Of a DNA stretch of 41,148 nucleotides, positions 17,623 to 25,788 are shown piece by piece. This DNA comes from Alphaproteobacteria bacterium. GTDB taxonomy: Bacteria; Pseudomonadota; Alphaproteobacteria; Micropepsales; Micropepsaceae. The position numbers were made by a program, and so were the translations under genes. Within the stretch, counting starts at the first letter, position 1, and every line of letters begins with the position of its first letter. The stretch covers positions 1 to 41,148 of the forward strand of contig SHWE01000016.1 in NCBI GenBank assembly GCA_009693985.1, written 5' to 3'. The notes beneath the pieces were generated by a model that saw nothing but the letters and a program-made list of their open reading frames with translations, was not told the DNA's origin and ran no database searches.

Positions 17623-18467
17623 ATTCCTGCGCGGGCCGATTCGAGGGCCAGCATCGCGCGCTTGCGGTTCACGCCCCAATGATAGCCGGTGAGCGCGCCC
17701 GACGAGGCGAGCACCCGGTGGCAGGGAATGATCAGCGAGATCGGATTGCGCCCGATGGCGGCGCCGGTGGCGCGGGCAGCGCGCGCGGTGCAGACCTGTT
17801 CGGCAATGGTGCGATAGGTCGTGACCTTACCTTCCGGAATGGCGATCAGCGCCTGCCACACCTTGATCTGCCAGGGCGTGCCGAAAAGCTGGATCGGCAG
17901 CTCGCCTTTGCCGGAGAAGATCGCCTTGGCGTAGGGCGCCGTCCCCGCTTCGTCCGCGACGAAATTTGCCTTGGGCCAGCGGGCGCGCATATCGGCGAGT
18001 TGCGCGTCCTCCGCGCCTTCGTCGGAGAAGGCGAGTCCGCAAAGCCCCCGTGATGTCGCCATCACCAGCGCGGGTCCGAACAGCGAGGGATGGAAGCCGT
18101 AGGCGATGGTCAGCCCCGCGCCACCCTTGGCATAGGTGCCTGGCGTCATCGCTTCGACCTTCAGCGCAAGATCGTAGAGCCGCGAGGGGCCCGACAGGCC
18201 GGCGGCGAAGGCCGCGTCCATGACGCTCGCCCCCTCGCGCAAACCCTTCTTGGCGTGTTCCAGAGTCAGATGGGCGACGAAACTCTTGGGGCTGACACCG
18301 GCGAGCCGCGAGAACTCGCGCTGGAAATGAAACGGCGACAGGCCGGCGGCCCGCGCCGCGTCTTCCAGCGCCGGCTGAGATTCGTGGTTTTCGGAGAGAT
18401 ACGCAATGGTGCGCGCGATGCGGGCGTAATTTGCGCTTTCCGTTTGGTCGTTCGTTCTTTGCAACAT
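17619..18467 (-). CDS. AraC-type regulator fused to O6-methylguanine-DNA methyltransferase
   Basis: 282 aa. Residues ~15-115 are an AraC helix-turn-helix domain (ALEDAARAAGLSPFHFQREFSRLAGVSPKSFVAHLTLEHAK, a single-residue-tuned AraC signature). Residues ~120-280 are the Ogt/Ada C-terminal methyltransferase (FGTPWQIKVWQAL, GRNPISLIIPCHRV, TGYHWGVNRKRAMLALE) with acceptor C249 in PCHRV. The N-terminal zinc/methylphosphotriester domain of E. coli Ada is absent, so this protein cannot sense methyl damage the classical way. It repairs O6-alkylguanine in DNA and may also regulate genes; that is inference. It is convergent with the TPR gene. Confidence 0.9.
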   Translation of the reverse strand: MLQRTNDQTESANYARIARTIAYLSENHESQPALEDAARAAGLSPFHFQREFSRLAGVSPKSFVAHLTLEHAKKGLREGASVMDAAFAAGLSGPSRLYDLALKVEAMTPGTYAKGGAGLTIAYGFHPSLFGPALVMATSRGLCGLAFSDEGAEDAQLADMRARWPKANFVADEAGTAPYAKAIFSGKGELPIQLFGTPWQIKVWQALIAIPEGKVTTYRTIAEQVCTARAARATGAAIGRNPISLIIPCHRVLASSGALTGYHWGVNRKRAMLALESARAGI

Positions 18468-18480
18468 GGGAGGGAATTTA

Positions 18481-18496
18481 GTCCCGCTTGCGGGAC
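18481..18496. repeat. Short perfect inverted repeat between DUF2244 gene and Ada-like gene
   Basis: GTCCCG-CTTG-CGGGAC is a perfect 6-bp stem with a stable-type tetraloop, in the 50-bp gap between two minus-strand genes. In the minus transcript it lies just before the Ada-like ribosome site GGAGG. There is no T-run after it, so it is not a clear terminator; it could be a weak attenuator, an mRNA 5' hairpin, or a chance palindrome. Confidence 0.3.
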
Positions 18497-18517
18497 GACG
18501 CGACCCGATTCTTGCTG

Positions 18518-18994
18518 CTAGGGAGAAGCTGCGGCTTTGGCTTCGCCGAGCGCCTTGCGCAAAGCGCCGGCCAGGCTGGCGCGTTCCTCCGCGCCCAGGA
18601 ACGAGCCGACGATCCAGCGCCGCCCGCGCGAGACCAGCGCCAGCTCGCAGCCCAGAAGATCGGGGTCGTCATGGTCGACGCGCAGCCAATAGGGATTGAG
18701 CTCCTCGCGCCGCGCGATCCCGCGCGGATTGATCCGTTCGATCAGGAACGTATTCGCGGCCAGGATGAGGTGCTCGCGCCTCTTGGCAGCGCGCACGCTC
18801 GCCCGCATCGCCAGCGCAAGGAGCAGAACGTCGGCCCCCAGGAACGGCGTCACCGGCCAGGCACCATGCAGGATGAAGACGATGCCGGCGACGAAGCTCA
18901 CCAGCGCCACGAAGCCGATCACCAGCGTCAATCCCAACGGCCCGAGCGGACGGTTGGGTTCGAGGATGGCGTCGAAATAAATCCGTTCCTTCAT
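18518..18994 (-). CDS. DUF2244 membrane protein
   Basis: 158 aa. The pattern fits Pfam DUF2244: FDAILEPNRPLGP at the start, two membrane helices at about 19-42 and 47-66, then VRAAKRREHLILAANTFLIER and a C-terminal soluble part with WIVGSFLGAEERASLAGALRKAL. Function unknown. In alphaproteobacteria it is often beside nth, as here (divergent, 45 bp apart). No enzymatic motif is visible. Confidence 0.8.
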   Translation of the reverse strand: MKERIYFDAILEPNRPLGPLGLTLVIGFVALVSFVAGIVFILHGAWPVTPFLGADVLLLALAMRASVRAAKRREHLILAANTFLIERINPRGIARREELNPYWLRVDHDDPDLLGCELALVSRGRRWIVGSFLGAEERASLAGALRKALGEAKAAASP

Positions 18995-19039
18995 GCGTGA
19001 AAACTACCGAAACCGCGCCCCGCTCGCTAGACTTTCCTG

Positions 19040-19756
19040 ATGGCCCGCTTCCGCCCCGGCGAGATCGAGGAGTTTTTTTCGCGGCTGGCGGCGCAGGACC
19101 CCGATCCGCGCACCGAGCTGCAATACAAGAATTCCTACACGCTCCTCGTCGCGGTGGTGCTGTCGGCGCAGGCGACCGACAAGGGCGTCAACAAGGCGAC
19201 CGAGCCGCTCTTCGCCCATGTCGATACGCCCGAGAAAATGGTCGCGCTCGGCGAAGACAAATTGCGCGAGGCGATCAAGACCATCGGGCTGTTCCGCATG
19301 AAGGCCAAGAACGTGATCGCGCTCTCCAAGACGCTGATCGCGGAACATGGCGGCGAGGTTCCGCGCGACCGCGAGGCTTTGGAGCGGCTTCCCGGCGTCG
19401 GGCGCAAGACCGCCAATGTGGTCCTCAACGTCGCCTTCAAGGAGCCCACCATCGCGGTCGATACCCATATCTTCCGCGTCGGCAACCGCACCGGCCTCGC
19501 TCCCGGCAAGAACCCGCGCGAAGTCGAGGACGGGCTCGAAAAGATCGTGCCCGACAAATTCAAGCTACACGCCCATCATTGGCTGATCCTGCATGGGCGC
19601 TATATCTGCGTCGCGCGCAAACCCCGCTGCCCCGACTGCCTGGTCGCCGACATTTGCCGCTTCAAGGACAAGACCAAGCCGCCGGGCAAACGCCCCGAGG
19701 TCGAGGCGAGCATCCTCAAGAAGAAGCTCAGGACATCCGGGCGCGGCGCGCGCTGA
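19040..19756 (+). CDS. nth: Endonuclease III (Nth)
   Basis: 238 aa. DNA glycosylase/AP lyase for oxidised pyrimidines. The helix-hairpin-helix LPGVGRKTANVVL holds the catalytic Lys (K123) and the catalytic Asp is D141 in AVDTHIFRV. The 4Fe-4S cluster ligands are C190-x6-C197-x2-C200-x5-C206, all present. There is no Shine-Dalgarno sequence before the ATG. A TAGACT lies only 6 bases upstream (19028-19033), compatible with a leaderless mRNA. Its 3' end overlaps the convergent lipoprotein gene by 29 bases. Confidence 0.97.
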   Translation: MARFRPGEIEEFFSRLAAQDPDPRTELQYKNSYTLLVAVVLSAQATDKGVNKATEPLFAHVDTPEKMVALGEDKLREAIKTIGLFRMKAKNVIALSKTLIAEHGGEVPRDREALERLPGVGRKTANVVLNVAFKEPTIAVDTHIFRVGNRTGLAPGKNPREVEDGLEKIVPDKFKLHAHHWLILHGRYICVARKPRCPDCLVADICRFKDKTKPPGKRPEVEASILKKKLRTSGRGAR

Positions 19757-20201
19757 GCCCCGTCAGGCAGGCGGTATCGGCGGGCATGGCGCGGCCGCGC
19801 GGGTTGGTTTCGGAATAGCGCAAGCGCCAGATCTCGCCCTCGCGATAAAGGAAGAAGAATGCGGCGCAGCCCATCCCGTCATAGCGCCAGAGCTCGGAAT
19901 CGGTTTCCCGGCGGACGAAATCGGGAGCGCCATAGACCGCCCGCAGGCTGACGGAATCCGTGGGCGGGCCGAGCGGGGCAAGCGGCATCATGGATGCCGG
20001 GATTGCCGCCGGCGGAACGGTTGCAATAGGCGCCGGTGCGGCCGCTGCCGCCGCTGCGGTTGCAGACGCCGTCATCATCGGCGCAAGCGGGGGTGCCGGT
20101 ATCGCCGGCGGGGTGGCGCAGGCGGCAAGCAGCAGCATACTCCCGCATCCACAAAACGCTTTTGTCCTTGCCAAGGGCGGGGCCGATCCGTAAGCGGTCA
20201 T
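19728..20201 (-). CDS. Small lipoprotein, function unknown
   Basis: 157 aa from the ATG at 20201. The frame opens upstream, but that part has no conserved features and would run into the divergent kinase start. The signal peptide ends at a lipobox (L-L-A-A-C), so it is probably lipidated. It is followed by a long Ala/Pro-rich linker (about residues 30-85) and a compact C-terminal domain with VYGAPDFVRRETDSELWRYDG and LYREGEIWRLRYSE. That domain resembles small SmpA/OmlA-like or hypothetical lipoproteins by pattern only. Two late cysteines (GCAAFFF, TACLTG) could form a disulfide. Nothing suggests an enzyme. Confidence 0.65.
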   Translation of the reverse strand: MTAYGSAPPLARTKAFCGCGSMLLLAACATPPAIPAPPLAPMMTASATAAAAAAAPAPIATVPPAAIPASMMPLAPLGPPTDSVSLRAVYGAPDFVRRETDSELWRYDGMGCAAFFFLYREGEIWRLRYSETNPRGRAMPADTACLTGLSARRARMS

Positions 20202-20254
20202 TATTATCTTTCGCTTATAAACATCAGCATTGCGCCACACCACAGAGATCAACA

Positions 20255-21247
20255 ATGAACGCATCCTATGATATTGCCGGAATTGGTAATGCGATCGTCG
20301 ACGTCATCTTTCCGGCGACCGACGCTTTCCTGCTCGAACACCGCATCGCCAAATCGGTGATGACGCTGATCGACGAGTATCGCGCCTCGCAGCTTCTGCT
20401 TCTGGTCAAGCGCGGCACGGAAAGCTCCGGCGGGTCCGCCGCCAATACCATGGCGGGGATCGCATCGCTCGGCGGCAAGGGCAAATTTGTCGGCAAGGTT
20501 AAAAATGACCGACTGGGACAATCCTTCGCGCGGGACATGCGCGCCATCGGCGTCGATTACGACACGCCGCCCGCCGCGGACTCGCTACCGACCGCCTGCT
20601 GCATCATCGCGGTCACGCCGGACGGCCAGCGCAGCATGAACACCTATCTCGGGGCCTGCCGCGAGCTCACCCCCGACGACGTCGATGCCAACGCCATCGC
20701 CGCGTCCAACGTGCTCTATATCGAAGGCTATCTGTGGGACCAGGAGAATTCCAAAGCCTCGATCCGCAAGGCCATCGCGGCCGCGAAGGGCGCCGGGCGC
20801 AAAGTCGCCTTCACCTGTTCCGATCCCTTCTGCGTCGGCCGCTATCGCAGCGAATTCCTCGACCTCATGCAGAACGACATCGACATTCTCTTCGCCAATG
20901 AGGCCGAAGCGATGGCGCTGTTCGAAGCGGCGGATTTCGATTCGGCGCTTGCCAGCGCGCGTGCATGGAAAGGCCTCGCCTCGCTGACGCGTTCCGAGAA
21001 AGGCTGCGTCATCGCAGCGCCCAATGGCGAGGTGCATGTGCTCGACGCGGCACCGGTGGCGCGGGTCATCGACACGACGGGCGCGGGCGATCAATTCGCC
21101 GCCGGCTTCCTCTTCGGCATGTCGAAAGGCATGGATTTGCGCGGCTGCGCCAAGCTGGGCGGCATCGCCGCGGCCGAAGTGATCTCGCATTACGGCGCGC
21201 GTCCGGAGATGTCGCTGAAATTGCTGGAGGCGCAGTCCGGCTTCTAA
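20255..21247 (+). CDS. PfkB-family sugar/adenosine kinase
   Basis: 330 aa. N-terminal DIAGIGNAIVDVI, then GGSAANTMAGIASLGGKGKFVGKVKNDRLG (the first PfkB signature), and the catalytic/ATP signature VIDTTGAGDQFAAGFLFG near residue 270 with the Asp base. The overall sequence is closest to the adenosine-kinase branch found beside secB or other housekeeping genes in alphaproteobacteria, but substrate is not certain from sequence; ribokinase-like or fructokinase-like action is possible. An earlier open frame exists; the ATG at 20255 starts the conserved domain. It is divergent from the small lipoprotein gene across 53 bp. Confidence 0.88.
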   Translation: MNASYDIAGIGNAIVDVIFPATDAFLLEHRIAKSVMTLIDEYRASQLLLLVKRGTESSGGSAANTMAGIASLGGKGKFVGKVKNDRLGQSFARDMRAIGVDYDTPPAADSLPTACCIIAVTPDGQRSMNTYLGACRELTPDDVDANAIAASNVLYIEGYLWDQENSKASIRKAIAAAKGAGRKVAFTCSDPFCVGRYRSEFLDLMQNDIDILFANEAEAMALFEAADFDSALASARAWKGLASLTRSEKGCVIAAPNGEVHVLDAAPVARVIDTTGAGDQFAAGFLFGMSKGMDLRGCAKLGGIAAAEVISHYGARPEMSLKLLEAQSGF

Positions 21248-21249
21248 TT

Positions 21250-21268
21250 GCCGAAATTCGGCCATTTT
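21250..21268 (+). terminator. Weak hairpin terminator candidate after the PfkB gene
   Basis: GCCGA-AAT-TCGGC, a 5-bp stem, begins 3 bases after the kinase stop and is followed two bases later by TTTT. The stem is short, so the call is tentative. Confidence 0.3.
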
Positions 21269-21317
21269 CAGATGCTGAGCTTGCTATAGTCGGATTTCAT
21301 CGCCGCAGGAGGGGATC

Positions 21318-22151
21318 GTGCGCCGATATTTCATTCTGCTTTTGGCGGGCCTTATCTCTGCGTCCGCGAGCCCCGCGATGGCGCAGACACTCGCCGAGCA
21401 TCCGCTAACCCGAACATCCGTCGAGCAGATGTCGCCGGAAGAGACAATCCGGCGCGTCCTCGGACCGTTGAACGAATTGTTTGTGGAGCGGGAGATCGGA
21501 TTCTTCCGGCAGCCATGTGGCAATTGTTACTTGCAGAACATCACCTTCTGTTCGAAACCTCAAGCGATCGGCGTGGGCATATGCGCGGCTTCGCGCCTGA
21601 CGGCAACGTATGAGCCCGCGGTTGCTACCTCGCTGGCGCGACCGGCAACGCGCGACACACCCGTCAAAACAACGTCCGTCGAGGCTGCCCCGATATACTC
21701 GATCGTGCGGCGTACGGATCTGCCTGAAGGTGCTTCTGGCGGGATGCGCGCTACGGCATCGATCTGTTCGGGGTTTATGTCTGCGAGCCGGTTTTTCTCC
21801 GTCGATCGGCCCACTGACATCAGGTCTGCTTTGAATTTTCTAAACGATGTCGCTCGACAAGCCCAAGGGGCGACGGCATTACCGTTTGCAATCGCTTGCG
21901 AAGGTCATGCAGTCTGCGATTCGCCCCGTCAATTCCTCGCAACGTTTGGCTTTAATCGGATTATCGGCATGCGCGACGCCGTTTGTGAGCCGGTAACTGA
22001 CACGATCCCGGAATGCTATTATGTTCGGGTCTCCGATGATGTCCTGCCCGAAACATATTTCGACATCGGGCTGTTCGGTTCTCGCCGGAATGGTGGCCCG
22101 TTTGAGATCGAGAGGGTTACTGTACGGCTGGGGCGATTTCCACCGGCGTAG
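21318..22151 (+). CDS. Secreted Cys-containing protein, unrecognised
   Basis: 277 aa from a GTG with a strong AGGAGGGG ribosome site. It has a signal peptide (hydrophobic run then ASPAMA, cleavage before QTLAEH). The mature protein has about ten cysteines: a cluster at PCGNCYLQNITFC and GICAASR, then SICSG, ACEGHAVC and the late AVCEP and IPECYY. These could form several disulfides. I recognise no domain. GC is lower than its neighbours (about 53-60% in lines I counted versus up to 70%), which suggests recent acquisition or weak selection. A TATAGT about 30 bases before the start may be its -10. Confidence 0.7.
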   Translation: MRRYFILLLAGLISASASPAMAQTLAEHPLTRTSVEQMSPEETIRRVLGPLNELFVEREIGFFRQPCGNCYLQNITFCSKPQAIGVGICAASRLTATYEPAVATSLARPATRDTPVKTTSVEAAPIYSIVRRTDLPEGASGGMRATASICSGFMSASRFFSVDRPTDIRSALNFLNDVARQAQGATALPFAIACEGHAVCDSPRQFLATFGFNRIIGMRDAVCEPVTDTIPECYYVRVSDDVLPETYFDIGLFGSRRNGGPFEIERVTVRLGRFPPA

Positions 22152-22164
22152 CATTGCGAAATCA

Positions 22165-22581
22165 TCAATCCCCTATCAAATGCAGCAGCACGTCGCGCGT
22201 GTGGCCCGCGTCGCGGTGCTCGAAGAGATAGATCGCCTGCCAGACGCCTAAAGCGGGCGCGCCGTCACTGACGGGAATTCCAATCGAGGTTTGCGACAGC
22301 GCCGAGCGGATATGCGCCGGCATGTCGTCGGGGCCTTCGGTCGAATGGCGGTATTGCGTGCCGTGCGGCGCCAGCTTCGCATAGGCGTCTTTCAGATCGC
22401 GCAGCACGTCGGGATCGGCGTTCTCCTGGATCAGCAGGGAGGCCGACGTATGCGGCACGAAGACGGTCAGCAGACCCGTGCCGATTTTCGCATCGGCGAC
22501 AAAGCGGCGGATTTTCGCCGTCAGATCGGTGAAGCCCGGTCCGTGCGTCACCACCGTCAAGCGAAGGCTGTGCTGTTTCAT
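22165..22581 (-). CDS. yjbQ: YjbQ/UPF0047 family protein
   Basis: 138 aa from the ATG at 22581, which overlaps the stop of the upstream Smr gene by 4 bases; the longer open frame upstream is a shadow of that gene. The family pattern is clear: KIGTGLLTVFVPHTSASLLIQENADPDVLRDL, DDMPAHIRSALSQTSIGIPVSDG and GVWQAIYLFEHRD. The conserved His (in HTSAS and DMPAH) are candidate active-site residues. E. coli YjbQ has weak thiamine-phosphate synthase activity; the physiological role is unsettled. It ends the Tim44-mltA-Smr-yjbQ minus-strand run. Confidence 0.9.
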   Translation of the reverse strand: MKQHSLRLTVVTHGPGFTDLTAKIRRFVADAKIGTGLLTVFVPHTSASLLIQENADPDVLRDLKDAYAKLAPHGTQYRHSTEGPDDMPAHIRSALSQTSIGIPVSDGAPALGVWQAIYLFEHRDAGHTRDVLLHLIGD

Positions 22582-23066
22582 CGCTTGCGCCGCAGCGTCA
22601 CGTAATAGGCGCCGGCGCCGCCATGCCTTGCGTGGGCTTCCGCCACGCCGCCGACCAGCGGTTTCAAATCGCCCTGCCCGAGCCAAAGCGGAAGCTGCCC
22701 GCGCAGGATCCCGCCCTTGCCGGTGATGACCAGCACCAGCCGCTGGCCCTCCGCGCGCGCACCCATCAAGAAGCGCACCGACGCACGATAGGCCGCGTCC
22801 TGTGTCATCCCATGCAAATCGAGCCGTGCCTCGGGCTCGCCCCGCCCGCGCCGCAGCCTTGCATCGTCATGGCCTCCGATTTTGGGCGCAGGGACTTCGT
22901 TGAATTCGGGCGCAGGAATCCGCGATGGGGGCCGCACGACTTTCACCGGCTTCGGCGCCACGCTCGTGCGCACACGGCGCTTCTTCAGCGGCTTGGCATC
23001 TTTCAGCGCGGTGCGGAATAGCGTCTCTTCTTCTTCGGACGCCTGACGGGTGTGCCGCCGAATCAT
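22578..23066 (-). CDS. Smr-domain protein (putative DNA/RNA endonuclease)
   Basis: 162 aa from the ATG at 23066, with a 4-base overlap with the mltA stop. The N-terminal ~60 residues are basic and Pro/Lys-rich (KPLKKRRVRTSVAPKPVKVV). The Smr domain follows: RLDLHGMTQDAAYRASVRFL (the LDLHG box), VLVITGKGG (the H/TGKG box), and the late HGGAGAYYVTLRRKR. Smr domains can nick DNA or cleave RNA; the target here is unknown. A longer open frame to 24143 is an out-of-frame shadow of mltA. Confidence 0.9.
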   Translation of the reverse strand: MIRRHTRQASEEEETLFRTALKDAKPLKKRRVRTSVAPKPVKVVRPPSRIPAPEFNEVPAPKIGGHDDARLRRGRGEPEARLDLHGMTQDAAYRASVRFLMGARAEGQRLVLVITGKGGILRGQLPLWLGQGDLKPLVGGVAEAHARHGGAGAYYVTLRRKR

Positions 23067-24295
23067 GGCGGCGTATTGAACGAGGCCGTAGAGCCGAGGC
23101 GAGCGGCCACAGCTTTGGGCAACAGCACGCTCATGCGGCCCTCGCTGCGCATCCGTCCGGCGATTTCTCCGGGCCTCGCGCCGAAGCCCCAATAGACGTC
23201 GCCGCGAAGCGCGCCGCGTATGGCCCCGCCGGTGTCCTGCATAATGAGAAGCCTGTCGAAAGCGCGCTCCGACCCTGCGGCGTCCGCGTCGGGCGCGACC
23301 GTTTCCAAAAACGCCGGAACGCCAAGCGCGTGAATGCCGGTATCGACCGCAAGGCTTGCTTCGGGCGTCAGGGGGGCGCCTTGCGTGCCGGCCGCGCCGA
23401 GGGCGGGATCGCCGATGGCGCGTTCGGCGAAAAACACATAGGACGCATTCGCGTTCATCAAGCCTTCCGCATCCGCGGGGTGAGACGCGAGCCAGGCGCG
23501 GATCGATTGCGCCGAGACCTCTTCGCGTTTCATTTCGCCGCGCTGCACGAGCACCGCGCCGATGGCGGTGTAAGGCTGGCCGTTCTGTCCGGCGAAGACC
23601 GCGCGCACCACGCTGCCATTGTCGAGCGTGATGCGCCCCGAGCCTTGGATTTGCAGGAAGAAGGCATCGACCGGATTGTCGATATAGAAAAGCGCCGTCG
23701 CCGCCGGCAGGCCGCCGCGCACGATCTCGGAGCGCGCCGGATAGGGCACCAGCCGGTTCATCACCACGCGGCCCGCCAGGCGTTGGCCTTTGAACGTGTC
23801 GCGGAAGAGACCCAGATCGACGCTGACGAGATCGGCGGGAGCACCATAGAGCGGCGTCTGATAGGCGTCGTGGCGCGTGCGGCTGCCGCGCAATTCCGGT
23901 TCGTAATAGCCGGTGAAAAGACCGAGCCTGTCGCCCTGGCTCATGCGATAGGGAACGAAATTCGCCTCGAAAAAATTGCGCGCCTCGCCGGGCGATGTCG
24001 CCGCCGCACAGGCGCCGCGCCAGTCCGCGACGGTGCCGGCATATTGCACGCCACCCATCGGCGTTGCGTCTTGCCGCTGCACCAGAACCGCGCAGGAGCG
24101 TTGGAATGCGACAAGCGCAGCTGACAGAGCGGCGCTGCGCCACCCCTCAAGCGCGGCAAAGCCCGTTTGCGTCAGCGTCAGGCTCTGCGGGGCCGCGGGC
24201 ATCGGCGATGGCGGCGCCATCGTCATGCAGCCGGCGAGTAAAACGCCCGCCAACCCATTCGCTATCCAGGAGGGGCGTTGCGTCCGAAGCGCCAC
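23063..24295 (-). CDS. mltA: Membrane-bound lytic murein transglycosylase A
   Basis: 410 aa. Lipoprotein signal peptide with lipobox L-A-G-C (C23). The MltA domain contains GLFTGYYEPELRGSRTRHDAYQTPLYG and FYIDNPVDAFFLQIQGSGRI. The C-terminal 3D domain is AFDRLLIMQDTGGAIRGALRGDVYWGFG, which holds the catalytic Asp. The enzyme cleaves peptidoglycan with 1,6-anhydro product formation in the periplasm. It is downstream of the Tim44-like gene (14 bp) and overlaps the Smr gene by 4 bases. Confidence 0.95.
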   Translation of the reverse strand: MALRTQRPSWIANGLAGVLLAGCMTMAPPSPMPAAPQSLTLTQTGFAALEGWRSAALSAALVAFQRSCAVLVQRQDATPMGGVQYAGTVADWRGACAAATSPGEARNFFEANFVPYRMSQGDRLGLFTGYYEPELRGSRTRHDAYQTPLYGAPADLVSVDLGLFRDTFKGQRLAGRVVMNRLVPYPARSEIVRGGLPAATALFYIDNPVDAFFLQIQGSGRITLDNGSVVRAVFAGQNGQPYTAIGAVLVQRGEMKREEVSAQSIRAWLASHPADAEGLMNANASYVFFAERAIGDPALGAAGTQGAPLTPEASLAVDTGIHALGVPAFLETVAPDADAAGSERAFDRLLIMQDTGGAIRGALRGDVYWGFGARPGEIAGRMRSEGRMSVLLPKAVAARLGSTASFNTPP

Positions 24296-24309
24296 CAGAG
24301 GCCCTTCGT

Positions 24310-24993
24310 TCAGTTGCCGCTATCGGTCGAGACCAATATCCAATTCGGATCGTTCGAGCGAAGATTGCGCGCAAAGGTCCAGACTTCGGTAACCTGATGC
24401 GGCGTCTTGGCATCGCCCTCGATCAGCACGCCAGACGAATCGTAACCCGCATGCATGACCTCGCTCTCGAAGCTCACCGAGATTTCCGCCGTCTGGTCTT
24501 TGACCTCGGCCGAAGCGACGCGGGCGGACTTCAACGAGAGGAAGGTGAATTCCACGCGTTCCTTCTTCGCCTCGCGTTGTTTTATCGCGCGTTCGAAGGT
24601 GTGGAACACATCGTCCGAAAGAAGCGGGCGCAGCGTGTCGCGTTCGCCGCGCGCGAAGGCCGTCACCACCATCTCGTAAGCGGCCCGCGCGCCTGAAAGG
24701 AAACGTTCGGTGTCGAAGCTGCGGTCGGCGAGCTTGATGTCCATCAGCGCGCGCGCCAGCGGTCCTTGCACGGCGGCGCCCGCGCCCGCCGGAGGCGAAC
24801 GGTCGGGCAGTGTCACCACATTGTCCTTCGCCGGCGGCTTCGGATTGAGACTCGCGCCATCGGGCATGCGCAATTCGTCGTTGCGCGTGCGCTCATGACC
24901 GGTACGCCGGCCGAGCACAGTATAGAGCCGGAAGGCGATGAATCCGGCCAGCAGACCGAAGAGAATGACGTCGAAAAATTGGAAGCTATTCAT
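24310..24993 (-). CDS. Tim44-domain (TimA-like) membrane protein
   Basis: 227 aa from the ATG at 24993 (start MNSFQFFDVILFGLLAGFIAF, AAAGG a few bases upstream). One N-terminal membrane segment (about 6-24), a Pro/charged linker, and a soluble domain (about 75-225) with FLSGARAAYEMVVTAFARGERDTLRPLLSDDVFHTFERAI, HQVTEVWTFARNL and WILVSTDSGN. This matches the Tim44 C-terminal domain family. In alphaproteobacteria TimA lies next to secB and mltA and may help place proteins in the inner membrane. It is divergent from secB across 287 bp. Confidence 0.9.
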   Translation of the reverse strand: MNSFQFFDVILFGLLAGFIAFRLYTVLGRRTGHERTRNDELRMPDGASLNPKPPAKDNVVTLPDRSPPAGAGAAVQGPLARALMDIKLADRSFDTERFLSGARAAYEMVVTAFARGERDTLRPLLSDDVFHTFERAIKQREAKKERVEFTFLSLKSARVASAEVKDQTAEISVSFESEVMHAGYDSSGVLIEGDAKTPHQVTEVWTFARNLRSNDPNWILVSTDSGN

Positions 24994-25280
24994 CTGAGCC
25001 TTTCGTCCGAACCGCTTTCCCGTTTGTAGCCGGGAGAGGGCCATGGGCCATACCCCGCTCGACCCGAGAGCCTAATCCTTGAAGCCGACGCGGTCCAGCG
25101 CCGCCACGGCTTCGCCTCGTGCAAATTGCGGATATGGAACGCCCAATATGGAAGACCGGGGCCATTTTGCTACTCCTACCCGAGGCGGCGCTTGTCACGC
25201 TTTGGCGATCCGTGGTAGCGCCGGGCCTCGCTCACGCAAGTTCCCATATCAGCCCTTAAATTTGCGGAAAAGAAACGACA
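24994..25280. other. Divergent Tim44-like/secB intergenic region
   Basis: At 287 bp this is the largest gap in the window. It must hold promoters for both genes. I see a direct repeat ATATGGAA in the middle (around 25133-25155) but no convincing sigma-70 promoter, terminator or RNA gene. The fxsA gene that lies here in some relatives is not present. Confidence 0.5.
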
Positions 25281-25784
25281 ATGGCCGAACAGAACAAAGA
25301 CACCAATGGCGGCGGACAAGCGGCACCCCAAGGGGAACCGGCAAGCCCGGCCATCCAGATTGTCGCGCAATATGTGAAGGATCTGTCCTTCGAAAATCCG
25401 GGTATGGGCTTGAATATCCAGCGCCCGCAGATCGACTTCAACGTCGACCTGCAAGCCAAGCGCATCCAGGAAGGCGGGCCTTTCGAGGTCCTTCTGAAAC
25501 TTCGGGTCACCGCGGTTCAGGAAGAGCGCACGCTGTTCCTGCTGGAAATCGCCTATGGCGGGCTGTTCATCCTGGATCGCGTTCCCGACGAGGCGATCCA
25601 GCCGATCCTTCTGATTGAATGTCCGCGCCTGCTGTTCCCCTTCGCCCGGCGCATCGTTGCCGATCTCGTCAGCGATGGCGGGTTGCCGCCTTTGATGATC
25701 GAGCCGATCGATTTCTCGGCGCTCTATCGTAACAAGATGGCGGAAGCGGCCGCCGCCGGCCAAGCCCCGGCTTCCATCGGCTAG
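25281..25784 (+). CDS. secB: Protein-export chaperone SecB
   Basis: 167 aa, standard length. The pattern is QIVAQYVKDLSFENPGMGLNIQ, then FNVDLQAKRIQEGGPFEVLLKLRVTA, LLEIAYGGLFIL and LIECPRLLFPFARRIVADLVSDGGLPPLMIEPIDF. SecB keeps preproteins unfolded and hands them to SecA. It starts with GAAACGACA just upstream and is convergent with dnaQ (4 bp between stops). Confidence 0.97.
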   Translation: MAEQNKDTNGGGQAAPQGEPASPAIQIVAQYVKDLSFENPGMGLNIQRPQIDFNVDLQAKRIQEGGPFEVLLKLRVTAVQEERTLFLLEIAYGGLFILDRVPDEAIQPILLIECPRLLFPFARRIVADLVSDGGLPPLMIEPIDFSALYRNKMAEAAAAGQAPASIG

Positions 25785-25788
25785 GAAA

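Noticed and set aside
23067-24143. Long N-terminal extension of the Smr gene
   Set aside because: Reads mltA in a wrong frame; the Smr ATG at 23066 overlaps the mltA stop by 4 bases.
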